A stretch of 17,394 nt of DNA from CAZCAQ01 sp964563965 (GCA_964563965.1 CAZLZI010000014.1:1-17394); one strand, 5' to 3'. Positions 6,770 through 14,258 are shown, counted from the stretch's first letter. The notes: a model not told the origin generated them from the letters alone. Numbers and translations: made by a program.

Positions 6770-7549
6770 CTAGTTTACTTTACTAAACTTCATTGTGCCA
6801 GAATCTAGAGGTAATGTTAAATAGAGCTTTGTGCCTTCTATTATATAGGTATAGATCTCCCTTAAATCCTTTGTATAATCTGGTTCAAGACTACCATCAC
6901 AAAACATTAAAGTACTAACCATAGTTCCAAACTTTAACTCATCTCCTGCTAAATAATAGTTCCCACTTAAACTGTTGCAGTCTGTGGAGGACTCAAAGCT
7001 TCCATCTGACTTAAATGTAAGCATGAACTTGGTTTTATCTGTAGGTTCTATTTTAGTATCATTTGCATAGTCAGAACCTTCCCAGTACCAGCTTGTTGTG
7101 TTCAAATCTTGTTTAGGCTTATAGAATATTACGCCTTCAGGGCCAAAATCTGACTCTTGCTGATTGGTAAGTCGTAGTGTTTTGTCTACCTTGTCGAATT
7201 CAAGTATTTTTGGCTTTTGGAGTACAGTTTCCCCCTTGCTAACAAGAGTAAGCGTAAGTTTGTTGCTCTTTTCGGTATAGGTTCCTGTTTCTGTGGTTGT
7301 ACTACCTGTTGAAAGATTAAGCGAAGTCAACTCTGCTACATTGTCTTTGAGAATGAGTTCTAGATATTTAGTTTCAAGTGATTGAGCACCCAAGAGTGCC
7401 GTATAGTTATTTGTGGTTATTACAGTTTCTTCTCTTCTTGGTTGAGGAGTATGTTCTTTTAAAGTACCCATGAGGTAGATATACCCAAGTAGTATGCCTG
7501 CAAGTAGTATGGTGATCGTGATGCTTTTATTTGATGTAATTAAATTCAT
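6770..7549 (-). CDS. Membrane-anchored META-domain (HslJ-like) protein
   Basis: This 259-residue protein has a single N-terminal membrane helix (about 9-27) and an extracytoplasmic remainder. The C-terminal part (about 150-257) is a META domain: it opens TSWYWEGSDY, has FKSDGSFESSTDCNSLSGNYY with the conserved Cys-Asn, then STLMFCDGSLEPDY, and ends EGTKLYLTL. In Escherichia coli the META protein HslJ is linked to heat shock and novobiocin resistance, but no biochemical activity is settled. The first half (about 45-145) is rich in beta strands and Thr and is not recognised. TATAAT lies six bases before ATG. It is followed by tRNA-Gly and preceded 16 bp away by the PH-SHOCT gene on the same strand, so the two could be partly co-transcribed. 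Confidence 0.8.
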   Translation of the reverse strand: MNLITSNKSITITILLAGILLGYIYLMGTLKEHTPQPRREETVITTNNYTALLGAQSLETKYLELILKDNVAELTSLNLSTGSTTTETGTYTEKSNKLTLTLVSKGETVLQKPKILEFDKVDKTLRLTNQQESDFGPEGVIFYKPKQDLNTTSWYWEGSDYANDTKIEPTDKTKFMLTFKSDGSFESSTDCNSLSGNYYLAGDELKFGTMVSTLMFCDGSLEPDYTKDLREIYTYIIEGTKLYLTLPLDSGTMKFSKVN

Positions 7550-7555
7550 AACTTT

Positions 7556-7561
7556 ATTATA
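7556..7561 (-). promoter_or_regulatory. -10 box of the META-domain gene, leaderless spacing
   Basis: Reverse-strand TATAAT, six bases (AAAGTT), then ATG at 7549. It lies in the 16 bp gap behind the PH-SHOCT gene. Confidence 0.6.
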
Positions 7562-7565
7562 AGCA

Positions 7566-8051
7566 TTACTTCATATGCTTGAGTACTTCTTTTCTTTTCT
7601 GTTCAAACTCTTTTTTAGTTATTCTTTTTCTAAGTAGAAGTTCGTTTAGTCTAGAGAGGTTATTCTCAACATTATCCAAATGAATATCCTGCCCTCGTTT
7701 TTTAAGTGTTACTACTTCTTTATTTTTTGGATTTGTATATGATTCATCAGACACCCCGTGAATCTTAGCATCAATAATTCGTTTGGCCTTCTCTGCCTGT
7801 TTTGCTGGTACATACTTAATAATAATATCTTTAACTCCCCCTGTATTGATAATCTCAAGAGATGCAAAATAAATACCCTTAACCAGATAAACCTGGGACA
7901 CATGGTTATATGAAATCGTAATTTCAGTTACTCGAATCAAATAAGTTCTAGCCTCATAAATAATTTTGTTATCAAATATGTGCAGCTTATGAGTAAAGAC
8001 TGACTTGTTCATTAACTTATTGGCTTCAAGAGTTAGTAGTAAATGAGGCAT
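7566..8051 (-). CDS. PH-like domain plus C-terminal SHOCT domain protein
   Basis: Read from the ATG at 8051 this is 161 residues: MPHLLLTLEANKLMNKS.... The first two thirds look like a bacterial PH domain: beta strands HKLHIFDNKIIYEA, LIRVTEITISYNHVSQVYLVKG and FASLEIINTGG, then a helix (AKQAEKAKRIIDAKIHG). The end (LSRLNELLLRKRITKKEFEQKRKEVL) is a SHOCT helix pair, a short C-terminal module usually found on membrane or stress-related proteins. No enzymatic role is expected. A longer reading starts at 8072, but TATAAT lies inside those extra codons, six bases before the 8051 ATG. The shorter start also leaves room for the divergent trxB promoter. Confidence 0.75.
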   Translation of the reverse strand: MPHLLLTLEANKLMNKSVFTHKLHIFDNKIIYEARTYLIRVTEITISYNHVSQVYLVKGIYFASLEIINTGGVKDIIIKYVPAKQAEKAKRIIDAKIHGVSDESYTNPKNKEVVTLKKRGQDIHLDNVENNLSRLNELLLRKRITKKEFEQKRKEVLKHMK

Positions 8052-8057
8052 ACAGCT

Positions 8058-8063
8058 ATTATA
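8058..8063 (-). promoter_or_regulatory. -10 box deciding the PH-SHOCT start
   Basis: Reverse-strand TATAAT, six bases (AGCTGT), then ATG at 8051. It lies inside the upstream in-frame extension to 8072, which argues against that longer start. Confidence 0.55.
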
Positions 8064-8074
8064 GTACGCCATGA

Positions 8075-8080
8075 TATAAT
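8075..8080 (+). promoter_or_regulatory. Extended -10 box of trxB, leaderless spacing
   Basis: TGATATAAT (extended TGN form), six bases, then ATG at 8087. Its hexamer is 11 bp from the opposing -10 of the PH-SHOCT gene. Confidence 0.65.
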
Positions 8081-8086
8081 TTTCTT

Positions 8087-9016
8087 ATGGAATCAAGCGA
8101 TGTACTAATAATTGGCTCAGGCCCAGCAGGACTAACTGCTGCAATTTATACTTCACGTGCATTTTTATCAACAAGAGTCATTGGAGGTCGCGTAAGTGGT
8201 GGGCAGTTAATGTTAACTACTGAAGTGGAAAATTTTCCAGGCTTTCCACAAGGGATTATGGGACCAGAACTAATTGCTAACATGAGAAGCCAGGCAACAA
8301 CCTTTGGAACTGAATTTATAGATGAGAATGTAATATCAATCCATGGAGATGCTGATGCTGGTTTTAGTGTTACAACAGATGAAAACCGAAGCTTTAGTTC
8401 TAAAGCTATTATTATAGCAACCGGTGCCACTGCTAATTGGTTAAATCTAGCAAATGAACAAAGGTTAATCGGCAAAGGAGTGTCTGCGTGTGCTACCTGT
8501 GATGGTTTCTTCTTTAAAAACAAAACCGTTGTAGTAGTTGGTGGAGGGGACTCTGCTATGGAAGAAGCAACCTTTCTTACTAACTTTGCAGCTAAAGTGA
8601 TTATTCTTGTTCGAGGGGACAAAGCTAAACTACGTGCCAGTAAGATCATGCAAGAAAAAGCTTACTCCAATCCTAAGATTAGCTTTCTTTATAATACAGA
8701 AGTCTTAGATGTCCTTGGAGACGAAGTACTTGCTGGAGTACTCATTAAAAATTCCTTGACTAACACCCAATCCACACTTGACTGTCAGGGTTTGTTTGTT
8801 GCAATTGGACATTCACCTGCTACTTCATTCTTAAGCGGTTTTGTGGATTTGGATTCCAAAGGGTATCTTAAAGTTGTTGATGGGACAAAAACCTCAAAAG
8901 CTGGAGTGTTTGCAGCTGGAGATGTATCGGACCATAGATACCGCCAAGCTATTACTGCGGCAGGGATGGGTTGCATGGCTGCATTAGATGTTGGGAAGCA
9001 CCTGCAAGGTCATTAA
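8087..9016 (+). CDS. trxB: Thioredoxin reductase (NADPH, FAD)
   Basis: This 309-residue protein is full length for low-molecular-weight thioredoxin reductase, which moves electrons from NADPH through FAD and a Cys pair to thioredoxin. Visible motifs are the FAD site GSGPAGLTAA (10-19), the redox pair CATC (C135, C138) followed by DG, the NADPH site VGGGDSAMEEA (151-161), and the C-terminal AAGDV...YRQAITAAGMG flavin motif. It works in the cytosol and would support thioredoxin-dependent repair and reduction; no thioredoxin gene is in the window. It is transcribed alone from a probable leaderless promoter and faces the DUF4349 gene with only 7 bp between stops, leaving no room for a separate terminator. 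Confidence 0.96.
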   Translation: MESSDVLIIGSGPAGLTAAIYTSRAFLSTRVIGGRVSGGQLMLTTEVENFPGFPQGIMGPELIANMRSQATTFGTEFIDENVISIHGDADAGFSVTTDENRSFSSKAIIIATGATANWLNLANEQRLIGKGVSACATCDGFFFKNKTVVVVGGGDSAMEEATFLTNFAAKVIILVRGDKAKLRASKIMQEKAYSNPKISFLYNTEVLDVLGDEVLAGVLIKNSLTNTQSTLDCQGLFVAIGHSPATSFLSGFVDLDSKGYLKVVDGTKTSKAGVFAAGDVSDHRYRQAITAAGMGCMAALDVGKHLQGH

Positions 9017-9023
9017 TTAACTC

Positions 9024-9917
9024 TTAAACCCTGTTTGTATACTTCTTATATTGCTTTAGTATAACAAATGCAATACCTGCTCCAAGTGCAAGTACTGGTA
9101 AGTATACTACTGCCCAGATGGCAGCGGTTCCAAGATTGCGTGCAAGTAACACAAGAGACCTAACTGCATTTTTAAAGACTTTATCTGGAGCCCAACCGGT
9201 ATCGGGATTATATGGTAGAGCATACTCATCTGTTCTAAACTCGGCTGATATTAATGTCGTTTGAGCTGCTTCTTTTAGGTAATTTTCCTGACCTTTTTCA
9301 AAATCGATCTGACTTTGAATATTCATCACCTCACGCTGAGCATCAAGTAGTGCTTTTAAGTCCTTTGACGCAGTTGCACTTGCCATGATTTGTTCTATTG
9401 CTGCTTTGGTTTCATAGAGTGAAGCAAGCCGTGCTTGAGAGTCCTTAAATTGTTCAGTAATGTCATTGCCATTTTCATTTATACTTATGACTTTGGTAGA
9501 GTTAGCCTTGAGGTAGGTAACTGTGCTGTCAACCTTATCTCTAGGAACTCTGACGCTTATAAACCCATACCCACCTTCTGTTTGGGTATTTTGGTTTTTA
9601 GAGACAACAAACCCCCCAACTTGCCTGACATGTGATTCTACTCCACTCATTGCATTCTCAATATTCTTAACAATGAGTACTACATAAGTATCCAATGTTG
9701 TCATTCTTTTTTGATCTGTAGGCATCGGAGCGGATTCACTAACGCTATTTTTCGCACTAAACATGTCTGCGCCAACAGAACTTGGTGCTATCATGCCATA
9801 ATCTAGAGAAGCTTCTTGTGGGTATGCAAGTCTTCTGCCTGAGGCAGTAACCATATTAAACAGAACTACTGCTACTAAAGCTACAAATGCATAAGATAAA
9901 ACTGGTTTAATTTTCAT
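9024..9917 (-). CDS. DUF4349 envelope protein
   Basis: This 297-residue protein has an N-terminal membrane helix or signal anchor (about 7-25), an extracytoplasmic region, and a C-terminal membrane helix (about 263-285) ending in a basic tail (KQYKKYTNRV). The central part matches DUF4349: TLDTYVVLIVKNIENAM, GGFVVSKNQNTQ, GFISVRVPRDKVDSTVTYLK and ITEQFKDSQARLASL. A likely coiled coil spans about 160-215. The family occurs in many bacteria as anchored envelope proteins without a settled function. A TAAAAT box sits six bases before the ATG. An AAAAAGG tract further upstream is too far to serve as a Shine-Dalgarno. Confidence 0.85.
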   Translation of the reverse strand: MKIKPVLSYAFVALVAVVLFNMVTASGRRLAYPQEASLDYGMIAPSSVGADMFSAKNSVSESAPMPTDQKRMTTLDTYVVLIVKNIENAMSGVESHVRQVGGFVVSKNQNTQTEGGYGFISVRVPRDKVDSTVTYLKANSTKVISINENGNDITEQFKDSQARLASLYETKAAIEQIMASATASKDLKALLDAQREVMNIQSQIDFEKGQENYLKEAAQTTLISAEFRTDEYALPYNPDTGWAPDKVFKNAVRSLVLLARNLGTAAIWAVVYLPVLALGAGIAFVILKQYKKYTNRV

Positions 9918-9923
9918 AGCTCT

Positions 9924-9929
9924 ATTTTA
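9924..9929 (-). promoter_or_regulatory. -10 box of the DUF4349 gene, leaderless spacing
   Basis: Reverse-strand TAAAAT, six bases (AGAGCT), then ATG at 9917. It lies in the 26 bp gap behind sodA. Confidence 0.5.
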
Positions 9930-9943
9930 CCTTTTTGTGTGTT

Positions 9944-10546
9944 TCAAGCAAGTTTATCAGAAACATATTCCCAATTAACCACAGACCAAAATGCGTCTAC
10001 GTAATCTGCTCTTTTATTTTGATAATTAAGATAATAAGCATGTTCCCATACGTCCAAGCCCAGTACGATACTAAGAGTAGCATCTTCCATTAACGGGTTA
10101 TCTTGATTAGGGGTAGACGTGATCTGTAACTTGCCTGCCTTATTAACTAGCCACACCCAACCGCTACCAAATCGTGTTAATGCAGCCTGTTTAAAGTTGT
10201 CTTTAAATGCCTCTAGAGAACCAAAACTTGTAACAAGTGCGCTCTGAACAGCTGATGGTATTTCTCCAGCTTTTGGGGAAAGCATTTCCCAGAACAGTGA
10301 GTGATTTAGATGTCCCCCTCCATTATTTCTAATTGGGGTCTGCACTTCTGCTGGTAATGAAGCTATGGAAGTAATTAAGTCAGTAATACTTGTTGCTGCA
10401 AGCTCCGGATGAGTAGATAGTGCAGTATTAAGGTTTGTAATATACGTTTGATGGTGCTTGGTATAATGGATCTCCATTGTTCGAGCATCAATATAAGGTT
10501 CTAACTCTGAGTAGTTAAACGAAAGTTTTGGAAGTTCAAATGGCAT
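9944..10546 (-). CDS. sodA: Superoxide dismutase, Mn-type signature
   Basis: This 200-residue protein is full length for the Fe/Mn superoxide dismutase family, which converts superoxide to oxygen and hydrogen peroxide. Metal ligands are visible as H27 (IHYTKHHQTY region), H82 (GGGHLNHSLFW), and D165 and H169 (LDVWEHAYY). The GGHxNHxxFW motif and the NQDNPL segment (147-152) are those of Mn-preferring enzymes; Fe types usually have Gln in the first motif. No signal peptide is seen, so it acts in the cytosol. It has a good Shine-Dalgarno (AAGGAG), unlike most genes here. It is divergent from a glycosyltransferase gene with only 30 bp between the start codons. Metal preference is predicted from the motif and is not proven. 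Confidence 0.95.
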   Translation of the reverse strand: MPFELPKLSFNYSELEPYIDARTMEIHYTKHHQTYITNLNTALSTHPELAATSITDLITSIASLPAEVQTPIRNNGGGHLNHSLFWEMLSPKAGEIPSAVQSALVTSFGSLEAFKDNFKQAALTRFGSGWVWLVNKAGKLQITSTPNQDNPLMEDATLSIVLGLDVWEHAYYLNYQNKRADYVDAFWSVVNWEYVSDKLA

Positions 10547-10552
10547 AATAGT

Positions 10553-10558
10553 CTCCTT
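10553..10558 (-). promoter_or_regulatory. Shine-Dalgarno of sodA
   Basis: Reverse-strand AAGGAG, six bases before the ATG at 10546. With DUF1428 it is one of two clear Shine-Dalgarno sites in the window. Confidence 0.8.
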
Positions 10559-10563
10559 TTCTC

Positions 10564-10570
10564 TATAATC
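10564..10570. promoter_or_regulatory. Overlapping divergent -10 elements, sodA / glycosyltransferase
   Basis: On + strand TATAAT (10564-10569), seven bases, then ATG at 10577: leaderless. The same bases read on the reverse strand give GATTAT (10565-10570), a 4-of-6 match to a -10 box placed so that transcription would start just before the sodA Shine-Dalgarno. The reverse-strand assignment is inference. Confidence 0.5.
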
Positions 10571-10576
10571 AAGTAA

Positions 10577-11485
10577 ATGGAAAAAGTATCTGTAATTATA
10601 GTCAATTATAATGGAAAAGACACACTTTTTGAATGCTTAGAAAATCTTACCCGTAATTTGTCAGACATAGAAATTATCGTTTTTGATAATGCTTCAACGG
10701 ATGGTGCAGCTGCTATGGTTGAGCAGTCGTTTCAAGATGTCTGCCTTATTAAATCTGAAGTAAACAAAGGTATTGCTTATGGGTATAATAGAGCTTTTGA
10801 GCACGCAACAAGCAAATATATTTTATATCTGGGTTCAGATGCTTTTCCAACGCAGCGAGTGCTAGAAGGTTTAGTTTCGTATCTAGACAACAATACAGAT
10901 GTTGGGATTGTAACTCCACAACTTGTAGATAAGAGTACTAAACTGGATTTTGATGCCCATCGTGGATATCCAACCCCATGGACTGCCTTAACTCATTTTA
11001 TAGGCTTAGGCAAAGTATTTCCAAAAAGTAGGCTGTTTAATGCATATTTTCTTGGGCATAAAGATATGACCAAGCCGCATGAAATTGATGCCTGTATATC
11101 TCATTTCATGTTGGTTCAAAGAGCTGCCATATCAAAAATTGGCGGATGGGATGAAGACTTTTTTGTCTATGGCGAAGATATAGACTTTTGTTATCGCATT
11201 AAACAGAGTGGCTATAAAATTATGTACCACACAGACTATGAGGTTTTACATTATAAAGGTGCAACCATTGGTGTTAGAAAAACTACCAGTCAGTGGTCTA
11301 GAGCGAGTTTACAAACTAAGATAGCCATGAAGAAAGCCTCCGTTGATGCTATGGAAATATTTTATAAGAAACACTACATGACTAAATATCCCCGACTCAT
11401 AACTTTTCTTGTACTTATGGGTATTAGAGGTATGCTTTGGTATAGAGTATCAGTTTTTAAGTTAAAGAATTTACATGCCAACTAA
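10577..11485 (+). CDS. Family 2 glycosyltransferase (rhamnosyltransferase-like)
   Basis: This 302-residue protein begins with the GT-A nucleotide-sugar fold: VSVIIVNYNGKDTLFECL, then IEIIVFDNASTDGA (the conserved DNxSxDG) and SEVNKGIAYGYNRA. The GSDAF segment (around 83-87) is at the DXD position, and GGWDEDFFVYGEDIDFCYR near residues 190-208 holds the acceptor-side GED motif of WbbL/RfbN-type rhamnosyltransferases. It probably adds a sugar to an envelope polysaccharide or lipid at the inner face of the membrane; donor and acceptor are unknown. Its last 11 bases overlap the NDH-2 gene, so the two are one transcript. The start is fixed by the -10 box seven bases upstream. Confidence 0.9.
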   Translation: MEKVSVIIVNYNGKDTLFECLENLTRNLSDIEIIVFDNASTDGAAAMVEQSFQDVCLIKSEVNKGIAYGYNRAFEHATSKYILYLGSDAFPTQRVLEGLVSYLDNNTDVGIVTPQLVDKSTKLDFDAHRGYPTPWTALTHFIGLGKVFPKSRLFNAYFLGHKDMTKPHEIDACISHFMLVQRAAISKIGGWDEDFFVYGEDIDFCYRIKQSGYKIMYHTDYEVLHYKGATIGVRKTTSQWSRASLQTKIAMKKASVDAMEIFYKKHYMTKYPRLITFLVLMGIRGMLWYRVSVFKLKNLHAN

Positions 11486-12671
11486 GATTGCAATTATTGG
11501 TGGAGGTTTTGGTGGGGTATATACTTTGCTTGAACTCCAAAAGAAATTAAAGACTGAGGAGATTTATATTTTTAACAAGGATTCAGATTTTGTCTTTACT
11601 CCCCTGCTTCATGAAGCAGCTACTGGTGGAGTTAGTACGGATAATATTGTAGTTCCAATCAGAAGTTTTATAAATAGGTGTAATGTCAACTTTATTAAAG
11701 ACACAGTTACACACATTGATCTTGATTCAAAAAAGATTAACACAGCTTCTCATGCTTATGACTTTGACTATTTAGTCCTTGCTACAGGATCAGACTCAAA
11801 CACACAAAGCATAGAAGGTGTTAAAGAACACTGCCTATTTCTCAAGAACATCGATGACGCGCTAGCAATTAAAAGGAGAATTATTTCTAACTTAGAACGC
11901 TATTGTTTAACACATGAGGCAGCTCTCTTATCATTTACCGTTATAGGAGGTGGGCCTACAGGAGTTGAACTTGCTTTTGAGATTGATGACTATATATCAA
12001 CAACTTTAACAAAGTATTTTCGCAATCTACGTATAGGGCAGGAGTTAACTGTAAATCTTGTATGTTCATCTGACCGCATATTAAGTTCTATGCCTGAAAG
12101 TATGCAAAGTGAGGCTGAAAAAAGGTTAAAACTTTCCAAAATAAACTTTATAAGCAAAACACAGGTTGTTCGTATAACACCGGATGCAGTAATACTGGAT
12201 AACGGGAAACTATTAAACACCAGTACTACGATTTGGTGTGCAGGTGTAAACCCTGTCTTACCATCTATGGTTGGTCCTGTTGATAAACTTGCGCTTAATC
12301 ATGATTTAACTCTTGGGGACTATAAAAATGTTTTTGCACTCGGTGATTGTATTAACTATGGGACTTCAGTACCGATGGATGCACAGGCGGCAGTTAAACA
12401 AGCAAGCTTTGTTGCTCAAGCAATTAGTAATGCACTTCAAGGTAAAAGTAAGGCAGCTGCGTTTAGTTATGTTTCTTCCGGTCAACTAATTTCACTTGGG
12501 AGATGGCGTGCTGCCGGAAATATTAAAGGCATTTCATTTAAAGGTGCTTTGGCTTGGTGGATATGGCGAACGATTTATTTGATTCGATTTCCATCTACCA
12601 GTAAGCGGTTTAAGATTATGCTGGATTGGACTGTGAGTATTTTTTCCGAAAGAGACATGTCAAATATATAG
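11475..12671 (+). CDS. ndh: Type II NADH dehydrogenase (NDH-2-like)
   Basis: This 398-residue flavoprotein has two dinucleotide-binding folds: IGGGFGG (8-14) for FAD and IGGGPTGVELAFEI (157-170) for NADH, the ATG site (LVLATGSDS, 101-108) and the VFALGDC motif. The C-terminal stretch with ALAWWIWRTIYLIRFPS is the amphipathic, Trp-rich tail that attaches NDH-2 enzymes to the membrane. The family oxidises NADH and reduces quinone without pumping protons; a related sulfide:quinone or ferredoxin reductase is less likely, since no extra Cys pair is evident. It overlaps the glycosyltransferase by 11 bp. With the quinone-type DHODH in the same window it suggests a quinone pool in the cell membrane. 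Confidence 0.88.
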   Translation: MPTKIAIIGGGFGGVYTLLELQKKLKTEEIYIFNKDSDFVFTPLLHEAATGGVSTDNIVVPIRSFINRCNVNFIKDTVTHIDLDSKKINTASHAYDFDYLVLATGSDSNTQSIEGVKEHCLFLKNIDDALAIKRRIISNLERYCLTHEAALLSFTVIGGGPTGVELAFEIDDYISTTLTKYFRNLRIGQELTVNLVCSSDRILSSMPESMQSEAEKRLKLSKINFISKTQVVRITPDAVILDNGKLLNTSTTIWCAGVNPVLPSMVGPVDKLALNHDLTLGDYKNVFALGDCINYGTSVPMDAQAAVKQASFVAQAISNALQGKSKAAAFSYVSSGQLISLGRWRAAGNIKGISFKGALAWWIWRTIYLIRFPSTSKRFKIMLDWTVSIFSERDMSNI

Positions 12672-12679
12672 ATTTATAG

Positions 12680-12685
12680 TAGAAT
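12680..12685 (+). promoter_or_regulatory. -10 box of the DsbA-like gene, leaderless spacing
   Basis: TAGAAT, seven bases, then ATG at 12693. It lies in the 21 bp gap behind the NDH-2 gene. Confidence 0.45.
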
Positions 12686-12692
12686 CAACTTT

Positions 12693-13412
12693 ATGAACAA
12701 ACAAAAAATTATGCTAACACTTTATAAACAGTATTTACTTGCCAAACCTCTCTTACTTGGTGCCATGGTAGTTATTGTTTTTGGGTTTATGGGTGCTTTA
12801 TTTGTTAGAGCACGTCAAAGTATTGCAGATAAAGATGGTACTCCTGCAAATGGTGCTACCCAAGAAACAGAAATCGGTGATGATATAAAAAAGATAGGGA
12901 AAAATGAACCGGTCAAAGGAGATAAAAATGCAAGATATGTTCTTATTGAATACTCTGATTATGAGTGTCCTTTTTGTAAAGACTTTCATGACATCCTAAA
13001 TAAGTTGATTGCAGAGAATAAAGATTTTAAGTGGGTATATCGTAACTTTCCTTTAGCTCAATTACATCCTGGAGCAACAGACAAAGCAATTGCTGCTACC
13101 TGTGTTTTTGAAGAAGCAGGAAACGATAAGTTCTGGGAATTTTCAGATGCTTTGTTTGAGAATCAAAGTCTTCCCGTTGCGGAACTTACTTCAGTTGCAG
13201 AGAAGAATGGTGTAGCTAAAGCGGATTTTGAAAAGTGTGTAAAAGACTTTGATAAAGAACAATTAGGTAAGATTTATGATGCGGCCTCCAAGATTGGGGT
13301 AAGCGGCACACCAAGCACAGTTATTGTCGATACTGAATCAGGCAATTCAACTCTTGTTGTAGGTGGTCTTTCCGCTGATGAGATGGTGGCAAAAGCAAAA
13401 GAGCTTAATTAA
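12693..13412 (+). CDS. Membrane-anchored DsbA-like thiol:disulfide oxidoreductase
   Basis: This 239-residue protein has an N-terminal membrane helix (about 17-38), a polar linker (40-80) and a DsbA/thioredoxin-fold domain outside the cell. The active site is DYECPFCKDFHD, with C92 and C95 (CPFC). VSGTPSTVIVDTESG near residue 208 holds the cis-Pro loop, and the helical insert with FPLAQLHPGATDKAIAATCVF is typical of DsbA_4/BdbD-like proteins. It would form or shuffle disulfides in exported proteins. Only a few other Cys are seen (C117 region, C180s), so it is not a fused DsbB/VKOR; no such partner is in the window. It is followed by a strong terminator shared with the facing yceI-like gene. 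Confidence 0.9.
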   Translation: MNKQKIMLTLYKQYLLAKPLLLGAMVVIVFGFMGALFVRARQSIADKDGTPANGATQETEIGDDIKKIGKNEPVKGDKNARYVLIEYSDYECPFCKDFHDILNKLIAENKDFKWVYRNFPLAQLHPGATDKAIAATCVFEEAGNDKFWEFSDALFENQSLPVAELTSVAEKNGVAKADFEKCVKDFDKEQLGKIYDAASKIGVSGTPSTVIVDTESGNSTLVVGGLSADEMVAKAKELN

Positions 13413-13442
13413 CTCCTCACTAACTTAAACTAGAAAATTATT

Positions 13443-13466
13443 AATCCCCCGATTGCTCGGGGGATT
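13443..13466. terminator. Bidirectional hairpin terminator between dsbA-like and yceI-like genes
   Basis: A perfect 10-bp stem (AATCCCCCGA / TCGGGGGATT) with a 4-base TTGC loop lies in the middle of the 81 bp convergent gap. A short T-run follows on the + side. On the reverse strand AT-rich sequence follows. It is the only strong intrinsic terminator seen in the window. Confidence 0.85.
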
Positions 13467-13493
13467 TGTCCTATATGCATTATACTATACTTA

Positions 13494-14252
13494 CTACTCT
13501 TGTACGTCAGTTTCTTGTGTCTCTTGATATCTTGTACCTTCAATTTCAAACTTTAGTTCAGTCATATCTTCTACTGTATATACTTCAAGGAGTGATGGTG
13601 TCTTAATCCCAAGCTCACTCATGTTAACTTTAGTACTGCCTTGAGCAGCAAAGGTTTCATCGGATAAAGTTCCTGTAACTGCAAAAGTTAATTCTTTAGT
13701 AGTATCCCCTACTGTTAATTGTCCAATTAAATCAGTTTGGAACGGTTCTGCAAAAGTGATGGTATCAGATGCATTATCGCCAACTATTTCAAAGGTAGCT
13801 ATAGGAGGAGAGAAAAACGGGAGAATATCCGAATCTCTTTTCTCAGAATCAGATTTAAGCCCTTTAAGATCAATATTTGCCTTTAGATAAAACTTCTTTG
13901 ATTCTTCGTCATACCAGCCCGCACCTTCAACAAGTTCAGTAACTCCTGTAACTACAGCAACCGGTTTGCCTACAAATACTTTGTTTACTGTATAACTTGC
14001 CATCCCTTTGGTTATCATGTATTTCTTCGCTGTAGCAGGTACTTCACCAGTAACATACATTTCAAAGTTAGGTGAAGAGGTACCACCAGCTGCGGTAGTG
14101 TCTTCTTCAGGTGTTTCATTTACAACCACAGGTTGTGTTGGTTCCGTAATAGGTTGCTCAGGGGTCTTTTTAACTGTCATTAAAAGAACGACAGCACCTA
14201 AAATAAGTATTAGGGGGACGATGAGGATTAATTTATTGTTTGAGTTTGTCAT
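13494..14252 (-). CDS. Membrane-anchored YceI-like protein
   Basis: This 252-residue protein has an N-terminal membrane helix (about 7-25), a Pro/Thr/Glu-rich linker (about 28-62), and a YceI-type lipocalin-like beta barrel outside the cell. Recognisable parts are SYTVNKVFVGKPVAVVTGVTE, FYLKANIDLKGLKSDSEKRD, ATFEIVGD, the LTVGDTTKELTFAVTG strand pair and STKVNMSELGI. YceI proteins bind long isoprenoid chains such as polyisoprenoids or quinone precursors and are often linked to stress; exact ligand here is unknown. TAAGGT stands six bases before ATG, a weak match to the -10 rule. It faces the DsbA-like gene across a shared terminator and is divergent from metG (62 bp gap). Confidence 0.88.
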   Translation of the reverse strand: MTNSNNKLILIVPLILILGAVVLLMTVKKTPEQPITEPTQPVVVNETPEEDTTAAGGTSSPNFEMYVTGEVPATAKKYMITKGMASYTVNKVFVGKPVAVVTGVTELVEGAGWYDEESKKFYLKANIDLKGLKSDSEKRDSDILPFFSPPIATFEIVGDNASDTITFAEPFQTDLIGQLTVGDTTKELTFAVTGTLSDETFAAQGSTKVNMSELGIKTPSLLEVYTVEDMTELKFEIEGTRYQETQETDVQE

Positions 14253-14258
14253 TAGTCT

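Noticed and set aside
8146..8649. 167-codon open frame antisense to trxB
   Set aside because: It lies wholly inside a well-supported gene, has no recognisable family or initiation signal, and its composition is that of a reverse-strand shadow.
9930..9936. AAAAAGG-like tract upstream of the DUF4349 gene as Shine-Dalgarno
   Set aside because: It is about 13 bases from the ATG and lies upstream of the TAAAAT box, so it would not be in a leaderless transcript.
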